Source of the DNA: Alphaproteobacteria bacterium
Lineage (GTDB): Bacteria > Pseudomonadota > Alphaproteobacteria > RF32 > CAG-239
Direction of reading: 5' to 3'
Length of the DNA: 18,371 nt
Assembly (NCBI GenBank): GCA_017477035.1
Contig: JAFUXW010000269.1
Span: 1-18,371, forward strand
The translations under genes and the position numbers were made by a program. Within the stretch, counting starts at the first letter, position 1; each line of letters begins with the position of its first letter. Shown piece by piece: positions 1 to 7,113 of the stretch. The notes below the pieces were generated by a model. That model ran no database searches and was not told the DNA's origin. It saw only the letters and a program-made list of their open reading frames with translations.

Positions 1-345
1 ACGTGTAATTGATTTATAAACTGTTTTCCAGTTGGTCAGCATACCGCCCAACCAACGATAGTTAACATAGTATTGACCGCATCTTTCGGCGCTTTCCTTA
101 ACAATGTCTTGAGCTTGTCTTTTGGTAGCTACAAACAGAACTTTACCGCCGTTGGCAGCAACTTCGCGGGTAGCGTTCAAAGCGTTATAAAACATCGGAT
201 AAGTTTTTTGCAAATCAATAATATGAATGCTGTCTTTTTTTCCGTAAATATACGGAGCCATTTGCGGATTCCAACGACGAGCGTGGTGTCCGAAGTGTAC
301 GCCGGCTTCAACCATCTGGCGTAAAGTAAATGTAGGAATTGTCAT
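1..345 (-). CDS. rpsB: 30S ribosomal protein S2, 5' part (runs off left edge)
   Basis: Ribosomal protein S2 is a small-subunit protein needed for S1 binding and translation initiation. The first 115 codons are present. The start reads MTIPTFTLRQMVEAGVHFGH, followed by residues typical of S2: HHARRWNPQM, YIYGKKDSIHIIDLQKT, a VLFVATKRQA segment and YVNYRWLGGMLTNWKT. The ATG lies at 343-345 with an AGGA Shine-Dalgarno-like stretch about 8 bases upstream. The C-terminal half is beyond the window. The gene is divergent from parE and has an unusually long, structured 5' region (see the leader entry). Identification is secure from the protein wording; tsf, which usually follows rpsB, would lie outside. 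Confidence 0.97.
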   Translation of the reverse strand, partial: MTIPTFTLRQMVEAGVHFGHHARRWNPQMAPYIYGKKDSIHIIDLQKTYPMFYNALNATREVAANGGKVLFVATKRQAQDIVKESAERCGQYYVNYRWLGGMLTNWKTVYKSITR

Positions 346-476
346 ATTTATATATCCTTTTTTTCCGGTTAAACCTCCGCAGACTTTGGCTTTTTACGGC
401 ACCGGAGCGAATAAGTCGGAGTGACTTTCCGCCTGTCTGCGTGTGTGTTGTTATAAAGCCGCACCATTGCGACTTC
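346..476 (-). promoter_or_regulatory. Structured 5' leader of rpsB, possible pseudoknot
   Basis: Read on the minus strand, the roughly 130 bases ahead of rpsB hold two interleaved perfect complements. CGCAGAC (435-441) can pair with GTCTGCG (378-384), and GGCTTT (455-460) can pair with AAAGCC (388-393). Their order is a-b-a'-b', so they form either a pseudoknot or alternative folds. rpsB transcripts in other bacteria are known to carry leader elements bound by S2 for autoregulation. A similar role here is inference; I do not recognise a named RNA family. Confidence 0.45.
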
Positions 477-482
477 GGTATA

Positions 483-510
483 CTTTTAACACATTTTTTA
501 CCGAAAGCAA
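483..510 (-). promoter_or_regulatory. Putative rpsB promoter
   Basis: On the minus strand, TTGCTT (505-510) is followed after 16 bases by TAAAAG (483-488), with a TG extended -10 just upstream. Transcription would begin near 476, giving a 5' UTR of about 130 bases that contains the structured leader. Called by eye. Confidence 0.4.
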
Positions 511-576
511 GTGTTTTTTACAGGTTTTGTTTAGATTTTTATTTGCATATTTTTGTTTATGAATGGGGAATTTTGC

Positions 577-603
577 TTGAAATAACCGTGTATTTGCTAT
601 ATT
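577..603 (+). promoter_or_regulatory. Putative parE promoter
   Basis: TTGAAA (577-582) is followed after a short 15-base spacer by TATATT (598-603), which has a TG extended -10. The start would be near 610, about 27 bases ahead of the parE ATG. The short spacer lowers confidence. Confidence 0.4.
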
Positions 604-636
604 TTATCGGCAATTTGAAAGATTTTGAGGGTTAAA

Positions 637-2628
637 ATGACAGACTTGTTTGAAACATCAGCAACACAAGGAAAGACCGAATATTCCGCACAAGATATTG
701 AAGTGTTGGAAGGCTTGGAGCCTGTGCGTCATCGTCCGGGAATGTACATCGGCGGAACTGATATTCAGGCGATGCACCATCTGGTGGCGGAGATTTTGGA
801 TAACTCCATGGATGAGGCAGTTGCCGGATATGCAAATCACATTGATGTTACCGTAAATGCCGACGGTTCGGTTACCATAACCGATAACGGACGCGGTATT
901 CCGGTAGACGAACACCCGAAATATCCGGGAATATCGGCACTGGAAGTCATATTAACCACACTTCACTCCGGCGGTAAGTTTGGTGGTGGAGTTTATAAAG
1001 TTTCCGGCGGTTTGCATGGCGTCGGCTTGTCGGTGGTGAATGCTTTGTCCGAAAAATTGGTGGTTGAAGTTGCCCGTGATAAAAAATTATACAGACAGGA
1101 ATACGCTAAAGGTAAACCGCTTACCAAACTCGAGTTTATCGGAAATTGCCCGAATCGTCGTGGTACTTCTATAACTTTTAAGCCGGATGCCGAAATTTTT
1201 GAAGGCAATAATTCTTTTATTGTCAATCGTATATACAGAATGGCCCGTTCTAAGGCGTTTTTGTTTAAAGGTGTGAAAATAAATTGGAGTTGTGCTCCCG
1301 AATTAATAGCAGAAGGCGATACTACTCCGCAGAGCGCCGAATTGCATTATCCGAATGGTCTGGCCGATTTTTTGAATATCCAAATTGGCGAGCGTTCAAC
1401 GGTTAATCGTGAAGCTTTTGTCGGTGAATCGGAACTTGCCAATAATGAGGGCAGAGTTGAGTGGGCAATTACTTGGCCGGTGGATGAACAAGGTTTTTCG
1501 TATTCATATTGCAACACGGTGATTACTCCCGAAGGCGGAACACATGAAACAGGATTTCGCTCGGCTTTGATGCGAGGTTTGAAAGAATACGGTGATATGG
1601 CAAATGTCAAAAAAATATCCGCTGCGACGGTTGATGATTTTTTAAGCGATGCCTGTTTAATGCTTTCAGTTTTTATTACCGATCCGCAATTTCAGGGGCA
1701 AACAAAGGATAAATTAACTTCTACAAAAGCAATCCATTTGGTGGAAACGGCTGTTAAAGATTCTTTCGATCACTGGCTTTCTGCAGACATTGAAAATGCA
1801 AATGCTTTAATAAGTTATGTATTAGACAGAGCTGAAGCTCGTAAAAAGAAAAAAGAAGAAAAACAGCAATTGCGCAAAGCTCCGACTAAAAAATTACGTT
1901 TACCGGGAAAACTTGCTGATTGTTCTCAGGCCGCAGCCGAAAATACGGAAATATTTATTGTTGAGGGGGATTCGGCAGGAGGTTCTGCTAAACAAGGGAG
2001 AGACAGAGTTACACAAGCTATTTTGCCATTGCGCGGAAAAATCCTTAATGTTGCCAGCGCGTCGGTAGAGCGTATTGGGCAAAATCAGGAAATCAAAGAT
2101 ATGATAGAGGCTCTCGGTTGCGGAGTTAAAGAAAATTATAATGAAGATAATCTGCGTTATGAAAAAATTATCATAATGACCGATGCTGATGTTGACGGAG
2201 CGCATATTACTTCATTGTTGATGACATTTTTTTATCAGCATATGCCGAAGCTTATTGAAAACGGACACTTGTTTATTGCTACTCCGCCGTTGTATAAAAT
2301 TGTGGTTGGCGGAAAGAACTATTACGCCTTAGATGATGAGGAAAAAGATAAAATCTTGAAAAAAGTGGTTAAGGGTAACGCCAAGCCGGACATTAGCCGC
2401 TTCAAAGGATTGGGAGAGATGAGCCCTACACAGCTTAAAGAAACCACAATGGATAAAAATAATCGCATATTGTTACGGGTAATGATTCCGAGTACCAATA
2501 CCGAAGAGGGGCGAGCAGAAGATTTTGAAACCCGTCGTCAGGTAGAGCGTTTAATGGGAAAAGATCCTGAGCAGCGTTTTCGCTTTATTATAGAGCGTGC
2601 TAAATTCGTGGATAATCTGGATATTTAA
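637..2628 (+). CDS. parE: DNA topoisomerase IV subunit B (ParE)
   Basis: This is the ATPase subunit of topoisomerase IV, which with ParC decatenates replicated chromosomes. The protein has 663 residues, the size of ParE and well short of the usual 800 or so of proteobacterial GyrB. The GHKL ATPase fold shows Glu52/Asn56 (EILDNSMDE), DNGRGIP at 83-89 and the lid GGLHGVG at 124-130, with the QTK loop at 355-357. The TOPRIM domain shows EGDSAGGSA at 443-451 and DADVDGAH at 516-523, so the catalytic residues are intact. The N-terminal IEVLEGLEPVRHRPGMYIGG wording is ParE-like. I chose the ATG at 637, preceded by GAGG at 627-630 with good spacing, over an in-frame TTG at 625. It is divergent from rpsB. 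Confidence 0.93.
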   Translation: MTDLFETSATQGKTEYSAQDIEVLEGLEPVRHRPGMYIGGTDIQAMHHLVAEILDNSMDEAVAGYANHIDVTVNADGSVTITDNGRGIPVDEHPKYPGISALEVILTTLHSGGKFGGGVYKVSGGLHGVGLSVVNALSEKLVVEVARDKKLYRQEYAKGKPLTKLEFIGNCPNRRGTSITFKPDAEIFEGNNSFIVNRIYRMARSKAFLFKGVKINWSCAPELIAEGDTTPQSAELHYPNGLADFLNIQIGERSTVNREAFVGESELANNEGRVEWAITWPVDEQGFSYSYCNTVITPEGGTHETGFRSALMRGLKEYGDMANVKKISAATVDDFLSDACLMLSVFITDPQFQGQTKDKLTSTKAIHLVETAVKDSFDHWLSADIENANALISYVLDRAEARKKKKEEKQQLRKAPTKKLRLPGKLADCSQAAAENTEIFIVEGDSAGGSAKQGRDRVTQAILPLRGKILNVASASVERIGQNQEIKDMIEALGCGVKENYNEDNLRYEKIIIMTDADVDGAHITSLLMTFFYQHMPKLIENGHLFIATPPLYKIVVGGKNYYALDDEEKDKILKKVVKGNAKPDISRFKGLGEMSPTQLKETTMDKNNRILLRVMIPSTNTEEGRAEDFETRRQVERLMGKDPEQRFRFIIERAKFVDNLDI

Positions 2629-2864
2629 ACTAAACAAAATTTGTATTTTTTGCCTTAGGCAAGATGATAAATTGTCTGAGGTGTGAGAACCTCTTACCTA
2701 ACGTTTTTTTTTGCAAAGACGAAACTTTTCGCTTTCTGGTTAATAATACGACCGGAAGGCGGCAAAATAAGTCATTTATGGTCAATATGCCACACTATTT
2801 AGGTATAGTTCTCAACTTCCGGTCGCTCTCATCAAGTGGCTTTACTTTTAGGGAGAAAATAACT
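2629..2864 (+). promoter_or_regulatory. Inverted-repeat-rich leader or small RNA upstream of the 79-aa gene
   Basis: This gap holds several RNA-like structures. A 10-bp stem with G-U pairs joins CCTTAGGCAA (2653-2662) to TTGTCTGAGG (2672-2681). A competing stem pairs GAGGT (2678-2682) with ACCTC (2689-2693), and a run of nine T follows at 2704-2712. A perfect 10-bp inverted repeat, CGACCGGAAG (2749-2758) and CTTCCGGTCG (2816-2825), encloses 57 bases. CTCTC (2826-2830) can pair with the GGGAG ribosome binding site (2851-2855). Competing stems, a T run and a blockable ribosome site suggest cis-regulation, or a small RNA ending at the T run. I recognise no known riboswitch family. Confidence 0.45.
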
Positions 2865-3104
2865 ATGTCAGAAGATATGCTTGTTTTTGATAGTAATATC
2901 AATATATGTTACACCGTAGAGTATTATGAAAAATTAAGTCTTGCCGAATATAATATGCGATTGGCGGCGCAATATATGAGTGCGGAAGAAATGGATAAAG
3001 CTGTTAAGTATGTAAAAAAACTTACAAAAAATCGCATACATTTGCGTTCAGATAAACCGCAAAAATTGAAAAGAGTTAAATTCAATGCCAAGGAGATTTT
3101 TTAA
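2865..3104 (+). CDS. Small protein of unknown function (79 aa)
   Basis: I do not recognise this protein. It is soluble-looking, with an acidic start, a predicted helical middle (LSLAEYNMRLAAQY, then AEEMDKAVKYVKK) and a strongly basic end with KKLTKNR, KPQKLKR and VKFNAK. It has no signal peptide or membrane segment. The basic tail could bind nucleic acid, which is inference only. The ATG at 2865 has a GGGAG site nine bases upstream (2851-2855). An in-frame ATG at 2664 would give 146 residues, but that extension covers the inverted repeats and reads like non-coding sequence. It converges with the ABC transporter gene. Confidence 0.7.
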   Translation: MSEDMLVFDSNINICYTVEYYEKLSLAEYNMRLAAQYMSAEEMDKAVKYVKKLTKNRIHLRSDKPQKLKRVKFNAKEIF

Positions 3105-3161
3105 ACCTGTAACATACAAAAACTAAATGACATGAGTGATAAGTATACGATGATGTTTTTT

Positions 3162-5459
3162 TTACATTAATTGGGTTTTATAAAGAGCCGCATATTCGCC
3201 TTCATTAGCCAGTAGTTTTTTGTGTGAACCTCGTTCAACAATTCTTCCGTTATTAACAACCGCTATGTAATCAGCATTGCGTATGGTGGATAGTCGATGC
3301 GCAATAATCAATACGGTTCTGTCTTTCATGAGGTTGTCAATAGCTTGTTGCACAATGGCTTCAGATTTATTATCCAGAGCCGAAGTTGCTTCGTCTAAAA
3401 TCAGAATAGGGGCATTTTTAATGAAGGCGCGTGCAATGGCAATACGCTGTTTCTGTCCGCCTGAAAGCATCACTCCGCGTTCTCCGATTTGCGTATCAAG
3501 TCCTTTATCCAAACTGTTGATGAATTCTTCCAAACAAGCCGATTTTATTGCTTGTTGCAATTGTTCATCAGTAATATCTTTGCGATTAAAAATGATATTT
3601 TCACGGATAGTTCCGCCGAATAGGAAATTATCTTGAAATACGACAGCTATATTATCGCGCAGATTATTTAAATCGATATCTTTTATATTAATGCCGTCTA
3701 TGGTTATTTCTCCGTGATGCAAGTCATAAAAACGCGGTAGTAATGTCGCAATGGTACTTTTTCCGCCTCCGGAATTTCCAACCAAAGCTACAGTTTGTCC
3801 TGATTTAATATTTAAATTTATATGATTGAGTACATATTTTCCTTTTACGTAAGAAAACGTAACGTCTTTAAAAGATATATCACCTTTACAATTTTCTAAA
3901 AATACAGGATTTTCGGCATTAACGACTTTCGGCTTATAATCAAGGGTTGTGAACACACGTTCTACAGCCATTAAGGACATCATAACTCCTCGCAGATTAT
4001 TGCCGATTGACTTGAGCGGGTTATAGAGCATAACTAAAGATGTTATAAATGAAACGAAATTACCTACCGTAATCTGATGCTCGGTTATCAGATAACTGCC
4101 ATACCATATTACCAATGCGATACCGCAGGCAGAGATAGAATGCATTAAAGGAGATATTATTCCTACTTTTCTCATCATAAACATCAGCATATTCATCATT
4201 CCGTTTGTTGTGCGTATAAATTTTTTTTTGTAAAATGGTGATAAATTGTAGGCTGTTATTATTCTGTTACCACCGAAAACTTCATTAAAATGGGCATAAA
4301 GAGCTGCAATAAAATTAACATCTTGTTTAATCGCTCCTTTCAACATTTTTCGCATTTGTGTAACCGGATAGAATGCCAAAATAAGAACAGCTATAGCAAC
4401 AATGGCTAATTTCCACGAGTTGTAAAACAGCACAACAATGAGTGATAATGATGAGAAAAAACGCGTTGAAAATAAACGCATACTGTTAAGCAAACCGCCG
4501 CATGCCATCTCTGCATCACGGTTAAAACGCATTAACACCATACCGGAATCGGTTTTATCAAAAAATGCCGCATCATTATGAACCAGTTTATCAAACAGCT
4601 TTCTTTTAATATCAAGAGCAATTCTGTTTCCTACCCAAGTATTCATATAAGTTGCAACGTATGTAAATACGGCTTGCAAAACACTGAAAATAATAATCAT
4701 CAATGGAATGTAGCTGGTCCATCCGGTTTGTTGTTCAACCAACACCACGTCCATAAATGGTTTTAATGACCAGGCTATTACCGCATCCATAGAACCTACC
4801 GGTATGGTTATGGCAACTGCCAATATAGCTCTGAACCAATACGGTTTAGCATACGGTAAAATAAGGGAATAGTTTTTAAGTGAATATATTGAAAGCATTT
4901 TCTGCTTAATTTTTTCTCGCATTAAAAAGCAAATAAAAATAATTAGCAAAAAAGCTGAATATAAACTGATAACAATTCCGAATTTCCAAGGTTTGAAAAC
5001 ATAGATATTTCGCTGATAACAATTAGTGCATAGCTCAATATTTGCTGTTTCTTGAACATCAAAAGAAATATTATTTGAGCTGTTATTTATAATATGCAGT
5101 TTTTTATCAAAAGAGTGCATATCAATTAAGTGTTTGCCCTGCAAAAAAACATCGGAAATATGTAATGCTCCATTATAGTGTTTGACGGTTACATCAATGT
5201 TTTTTATTTCAGAAGCATGGATTTTGATTTCTTGTAAAATAGGTTTTCCATTTAATTGCGGATAAATTGAAACAACTTTCTGTTCATCACTTTTATCAGT
5301 ATATGTTATGTCAACATAAGGCTCACCTTTTCCGTTTAAGAAAAATGATAAAGTTAAATCATTAAAACCATACCAAAAACGAAAAGTTAATCCGATGGTT
5401 AATAAAAAGCCCCCTAAAATATAGGCAATAATTTTCAAAAAGTTCAAGTTATTTCTCAT
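3162..5459 (-). CDS. MsbA-like ABC exporter (fused permease and ATPase) with extra periplasmic domain
   Basis: This is a half-transporter that would dimerise in the inner membrane and export a lipid or hydrophobic substrate, as MsbA-type proteins do. It has 765 residues against about 580-600 for MsbA. The permease spans roughly residues 205-490. The ATPase is complete: Walker A GNSGGGKST (561-569), Q-loop Gln609, signature LSGGQ (665-669), Walker B ILILDE (685-690) and switch His721. The extra 180 N-terminal residues comprise a membrane helix (about 8-27), a beta-rich probably periplasmic segment, a CTNC pair (144-147) and a second helix (about 160-180). No clear Shine-Dalgarno precedes the ATG, and a promoter abuts it. 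The substrate cannot be read from sequence. Confidence 0.88.
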   Translation of the reverse strand: MRNNLNFLKIIAYILGGFLLTIGLTFRFWYGFNDLTLSFFLNGKGEPYVDITYTDKSDEQKVVSIYPQLNGKPILQEIKIHASEIKNIDVTVKHYNGALHISDVFLQGKHLIDMHSFDKKLHIINNSSNNISFDVQETANIELCTNCYQRNIYVFKPWKFGIVISLYSAFLLIIFICFLMREKIKQKMLSIYSLKNYSLILPYAKPYWFRAILAVAITIPVGSMDAVIAWSLKPFMDVVLVEQQTGWTSYIPLMIIIFSVLQAVFTYVATYMNTWVGNRIALDIKRKLFDKLVHNDAAFFDKTDSGMVLMRFNRDAEMACGGLLNSMRLFSTRFFSSLSLIVVLFYNSWKLAIVAIAVLILAFYPVTQMRKMLKGAIKQDVNFIAALYAHFNEVFGGNRIITAYNLSPFYKKKFIRTTNGMMNMLMFMMRKVGIISPLMHSISACGIALVIWYGSYLITEHQITVGNFVSFITSLVMLYNPLKSIGNNLRGVMMSLMAVERVFTTLDYKPKVVNAENPVFLENCKGDISFKDVTFSYVKGKYVLNHINLNIKSGQTVALVGNSGGGKSTIATLLPRFYDLHHGEITIDGINIKDIDLNNLRDNIAVVFQDNFLFGGTIRENIIFNRKDITDEQLQQAIKSACLEEFINSLDKGLDTQIGERGVMLSGGQKQRIAIARAFIKNAPILILDEATSALDNKSEAIVQQAIDNLMKDRTVLIIAHRLSTIRNADYIAVVNNGRIVERGSHKKLLANEGEYAALYKTQLM

Positions 5460-5467
5460 AATAGAGA

Positions 5468-5496
5468 TGTATATAATATTTTTTTTAGGCTGGCAA
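5468..5496 (-). promoter_or_regulatory. Putative promoter of the ABC exporter, start at or beside the ATG
   Basis: On the minus strand, TTGCCA (5491-5496) is followed after 17 bases by TATACA (5468-5473). The expected start lies near 5461, only one to three bases before the ATG (5457-5459). That would give a leaderless or nearly leaderless message, in keeping with the lack of a ribosome binding site. Confidence 0.4.
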
Positions 5497-5520
5497 TACT
5501 ATTTTTATTTAAGCACAATA

Positions 5521-5955
5521 CTAAGCTAAGTCTCGTCCTTTTTTCATAATTACTGCGTTTAAGCTTAAGGATTGGGTGGAATGGCTTGTTAATCCGAATT
5601 CAGCCGGAAAATCAGCGGCAAATGTTTTGCAAAAATCAGCAAGAGCCTTTTCTTTAGTAATTTTAGGATTTTGTTGCTGTATTAATTTAATATACTTATT
5701 CATCACCATATAAAGCTTATCATTGGTGGATAGATTATTATTCATCACAGCATGACTTTTGCCGATTGCAGCTCCCATATTTATACTTGTAGGATTAACT
5801 CTTAAATCTTGTTTTTGCCGCTCTGAAAAAGTGCGTTTATCATGAGAATCATTAATAGCGTCTCTAGCTAATTGCACAAGTTTTTTCACATCATCAGCCA
5901 ACACATCTAGCTTGAGGATGAATTTTAAGCCTTCAGCATTTCTTTTATCTGTCAT
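5521..5955 (-). CDS. Hypothetical protein (144 aa)
   Basis: I do not recognise this family. The product is soluble-looking and mostly helical: the N-terminal half has LKFILKLDVLADDVKKLVQLA, and the middle has a polar stretch including HDKRTFSERQKQDLR. The C-terminal half carries KYIKLIQQQ and ADFCKTFAADFPAEFGL. It has one cysteine, no signal peptide and no membrane helix. The ATG at 5953-5955 has a perfect GGAGGT site (5961-5966), the strongest in the window. It also has a near-consensus promoter, so it may be well expressed. It lies divergent from the DotB-like ATPase gene and 61 bases upstream of the ABC exporter on the same strand. Whether it serves the neighbouring secretion locus is unknown. 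Confidence 0.75.
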   Translation of the reverse strand: MTDKRNAEGLKFILKLDVLADDVKKLVQLARDAINDSHDKRTFSERQKQDLRVNPTSINMGAAIGKSHAVMNNNLSTNDKLYMVMNKYIKLIQQQNPKITKEKALADFCKTFAADFPAEFGLTSHSTQSLSLNAVIMKKGRDLA

Positions 5956-5988
5956 AACGCACCTCCATAATTATAATACTATATATTA

Positions 5989-6017
5989 ATTATACCACAA
6001 ATAGTGGGCAGTTTCAA
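5989..6017 (-). promoter_or_regulatory. Near-consensus promoter of the 144-aa gene
   Basis: On the minus strand, TTGAAA (6012-6017) and a perfect TATAAT (5989-5994) are separated by exactly 17 bases, and the -10 is extended by TG. Initiation near 5982 gives a UTR of about 27 bases ending in the strong GGAGGT site. This is the best sigma-70-type promoter in the window. Confidence 0.65.
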
Positions 6018-6064
6018 TGATATATTTTTGTATATTGAAAAATATTCAATGCAATAAAATTAAA

Positions 6065-6092
6065 TTGCAATTAATTTTAACTATGCTACACT
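6065..6092 (+). promoter_or_regulatory. Putative promoter of the DotB/PilT-like ATPase gene
   Basis: TTGCAA (6065-6070) and TACACT (6087-6092) are spaced by 16 bases, each matching four of six consensus bases. The start would be near 6099, about 43 bases before the ATG. It is back-to-back with the promoter of the 144-aa gene, so the two could share control. Confidence 0.35.
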
Positions 6093-6141
6093 GTTCGCAT
6101 AAATAATTATAATACGGAAATAAAGTTATAGAGGAAATAAA

Positions 6142-7110
6142 ATGAGCAGAATTAACGATGTGTTTTATTCAGATATATATATTACTCCTGAAAAAATGGT
6201 TTTTGTTCCCGATCCAAATACAGAATGCGGATTGATGCAGATATTTCCTGATGATTTTGATGATTTTTATTCTTTGTTGGAAAAGAGTTATGTAAAAAAT
6301 TCAAGTTATTCCGTAATTTACGAGGGGTATTTTTTCCGTGTTGAACGTTCTGTTTCTATGTATGGAATTACTTTTTGTATGCGTAAAATGCCTAAAAAAG
6401 TTCCGGATTTGGATATTCTTGGATACCCTCCGGCATTGGTTGATTATCTGTCAAGTTTGGGGAAGGCGTCCGGACTGATTTTGCTTTGCGGTGCAACCGG
6501 TTCTGGTAAAACTACTACAGTATCAAGTTTATTGCGTGAATATTTGATTCAACATGGAGGATTTGCTTATACTATCGAAGATCCGTTTGAAATGCCTTTG
6601 GACGGTGAGTATAAAGCTATAAACGGTTCCATAGGAGTTTGTAAGCAAACGCAACCTATTGATGATGATTGGGGGGCATCACTTCGCTCCGCATTGCGTT
6701 CGCGTCCGCGTTATATTTTAGTTGGTGAGATTCGAAATCCTGAAGCCGCCAGTGAATGCTTGCGAGCATCTACGTCAGGTCATTTAGTGCTTTCTACAAT
6801 TCACGCAAATAATGTGGCAGATGCTATTGATGCCATTGTAAAACACGCTTCAGCAGGCGAAATGAGTGAAGAGCTGGCTTTTGACTTACTATCACGAGGC
6901 GTTTTGGGAATTGTGCATCAGACACTCATCGGAACAGGTCAAAAAAGACCGGTGGTACAATACCTGTTTGCTAACCCGAATACAACTAAAGGTGATCAAA
7001 CCAGAAATATTATTAAAACAGGAAAAATAAATGTGGCAACAACTATTGAAATGCAAATGACTCGTATAGCACAAGGTCGTCCGTTATTTGATAAACCTGA
7101 AATGAGCTGA
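6142..7110 (+). CDS. PilT/DotB/TraJ-type secretion ATPase
   Basis: This is a cytoplasmic hexameric ATPase of the secretion superfamily. Members drive pilus retraction (PilT), power type IVB secretion (DotB) or act in R64-type conjugation (TraJ). It has 322 residues. An N-terminal domain of about 100 residues precedes Walker A GATGSGKT (117-124), the Asp box TIEDPFE (144-150), Walker B ILVGEIR (192-198) and the His box around His221 (STIHANN). It lacks the zinc tetracysteine of assembly ATPases, which fits the PilT/DotB side. An AGAGGA site precedes the ATG. It converges on the pil operon, ending 3 bases from the last pil stop codon. Sequence alone does not separate pilus disassembly from a secretion role. 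Confidence 0.85.
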   Translation: MSRINDVFYSDIYITPEKMVFVPDPNTECGLMQIFPDDFDDFYSLLEKSYVKNSSYSVIYEGYFFRVERSVSMYGITFCMRKMPKKVPDLDILGYPPALVDYLSSLGKASGLILLCGATGSGKTTTVSSLLREYLIQHGGFAYTIEDPFEMPLDGEYKAINGSIGVCKQTQPIDDDWGASLRSALRSRPRYILVGEIRNPEAASECLRASTSGHLVLSTIHANNVADAIDAIVKHASAGEMSEELAFDLLSRGVLGIVHQTLIGTGQKRPVVQYLFANPNTTKGDQTRNIIKTGKINVATTIEMQMTRIAQGRPLFDKPEMS

Positions 7111-7113
7111 TAT

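Noticed and set aside
73..324. 83-codon open frame on the plus strand at the left end
   Set aside because: It is antisense to rpsB, whose minus-strand reading is unmistakable.
339..635. 98-codon open frame covering the rpsB leader
   Set aside because: Its sequence is Leu/Phe/Tyr-rich with no family resemblance, and the region carries the rpsB leader and parE promoter.
625..636. Upstream TTG start for parE
   Set aside because: The ATG at 637 has GAGG at correct spacing; the TTG would overlap that site.
637..2628. gyrB instead of parE
   Set aside because: The protein is 663 residues, lacks the GyrB-specific insertion of most proteobacteria, and its N-terminal wording is that of ParE.
2664..2864. 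N-terminal extension of the 79-aa protein to 146 residues
   Set aside because: The extension runs through inverted repeats and a T9 run, and a clear ribosome site supports the start at 2865. Not fully excluded.
3105..3161. Bidirectional terminator between the 79-aa gene and the ABC gene
   Set aside because: There is a T8 run at the right end but no stable stem ahead of it.
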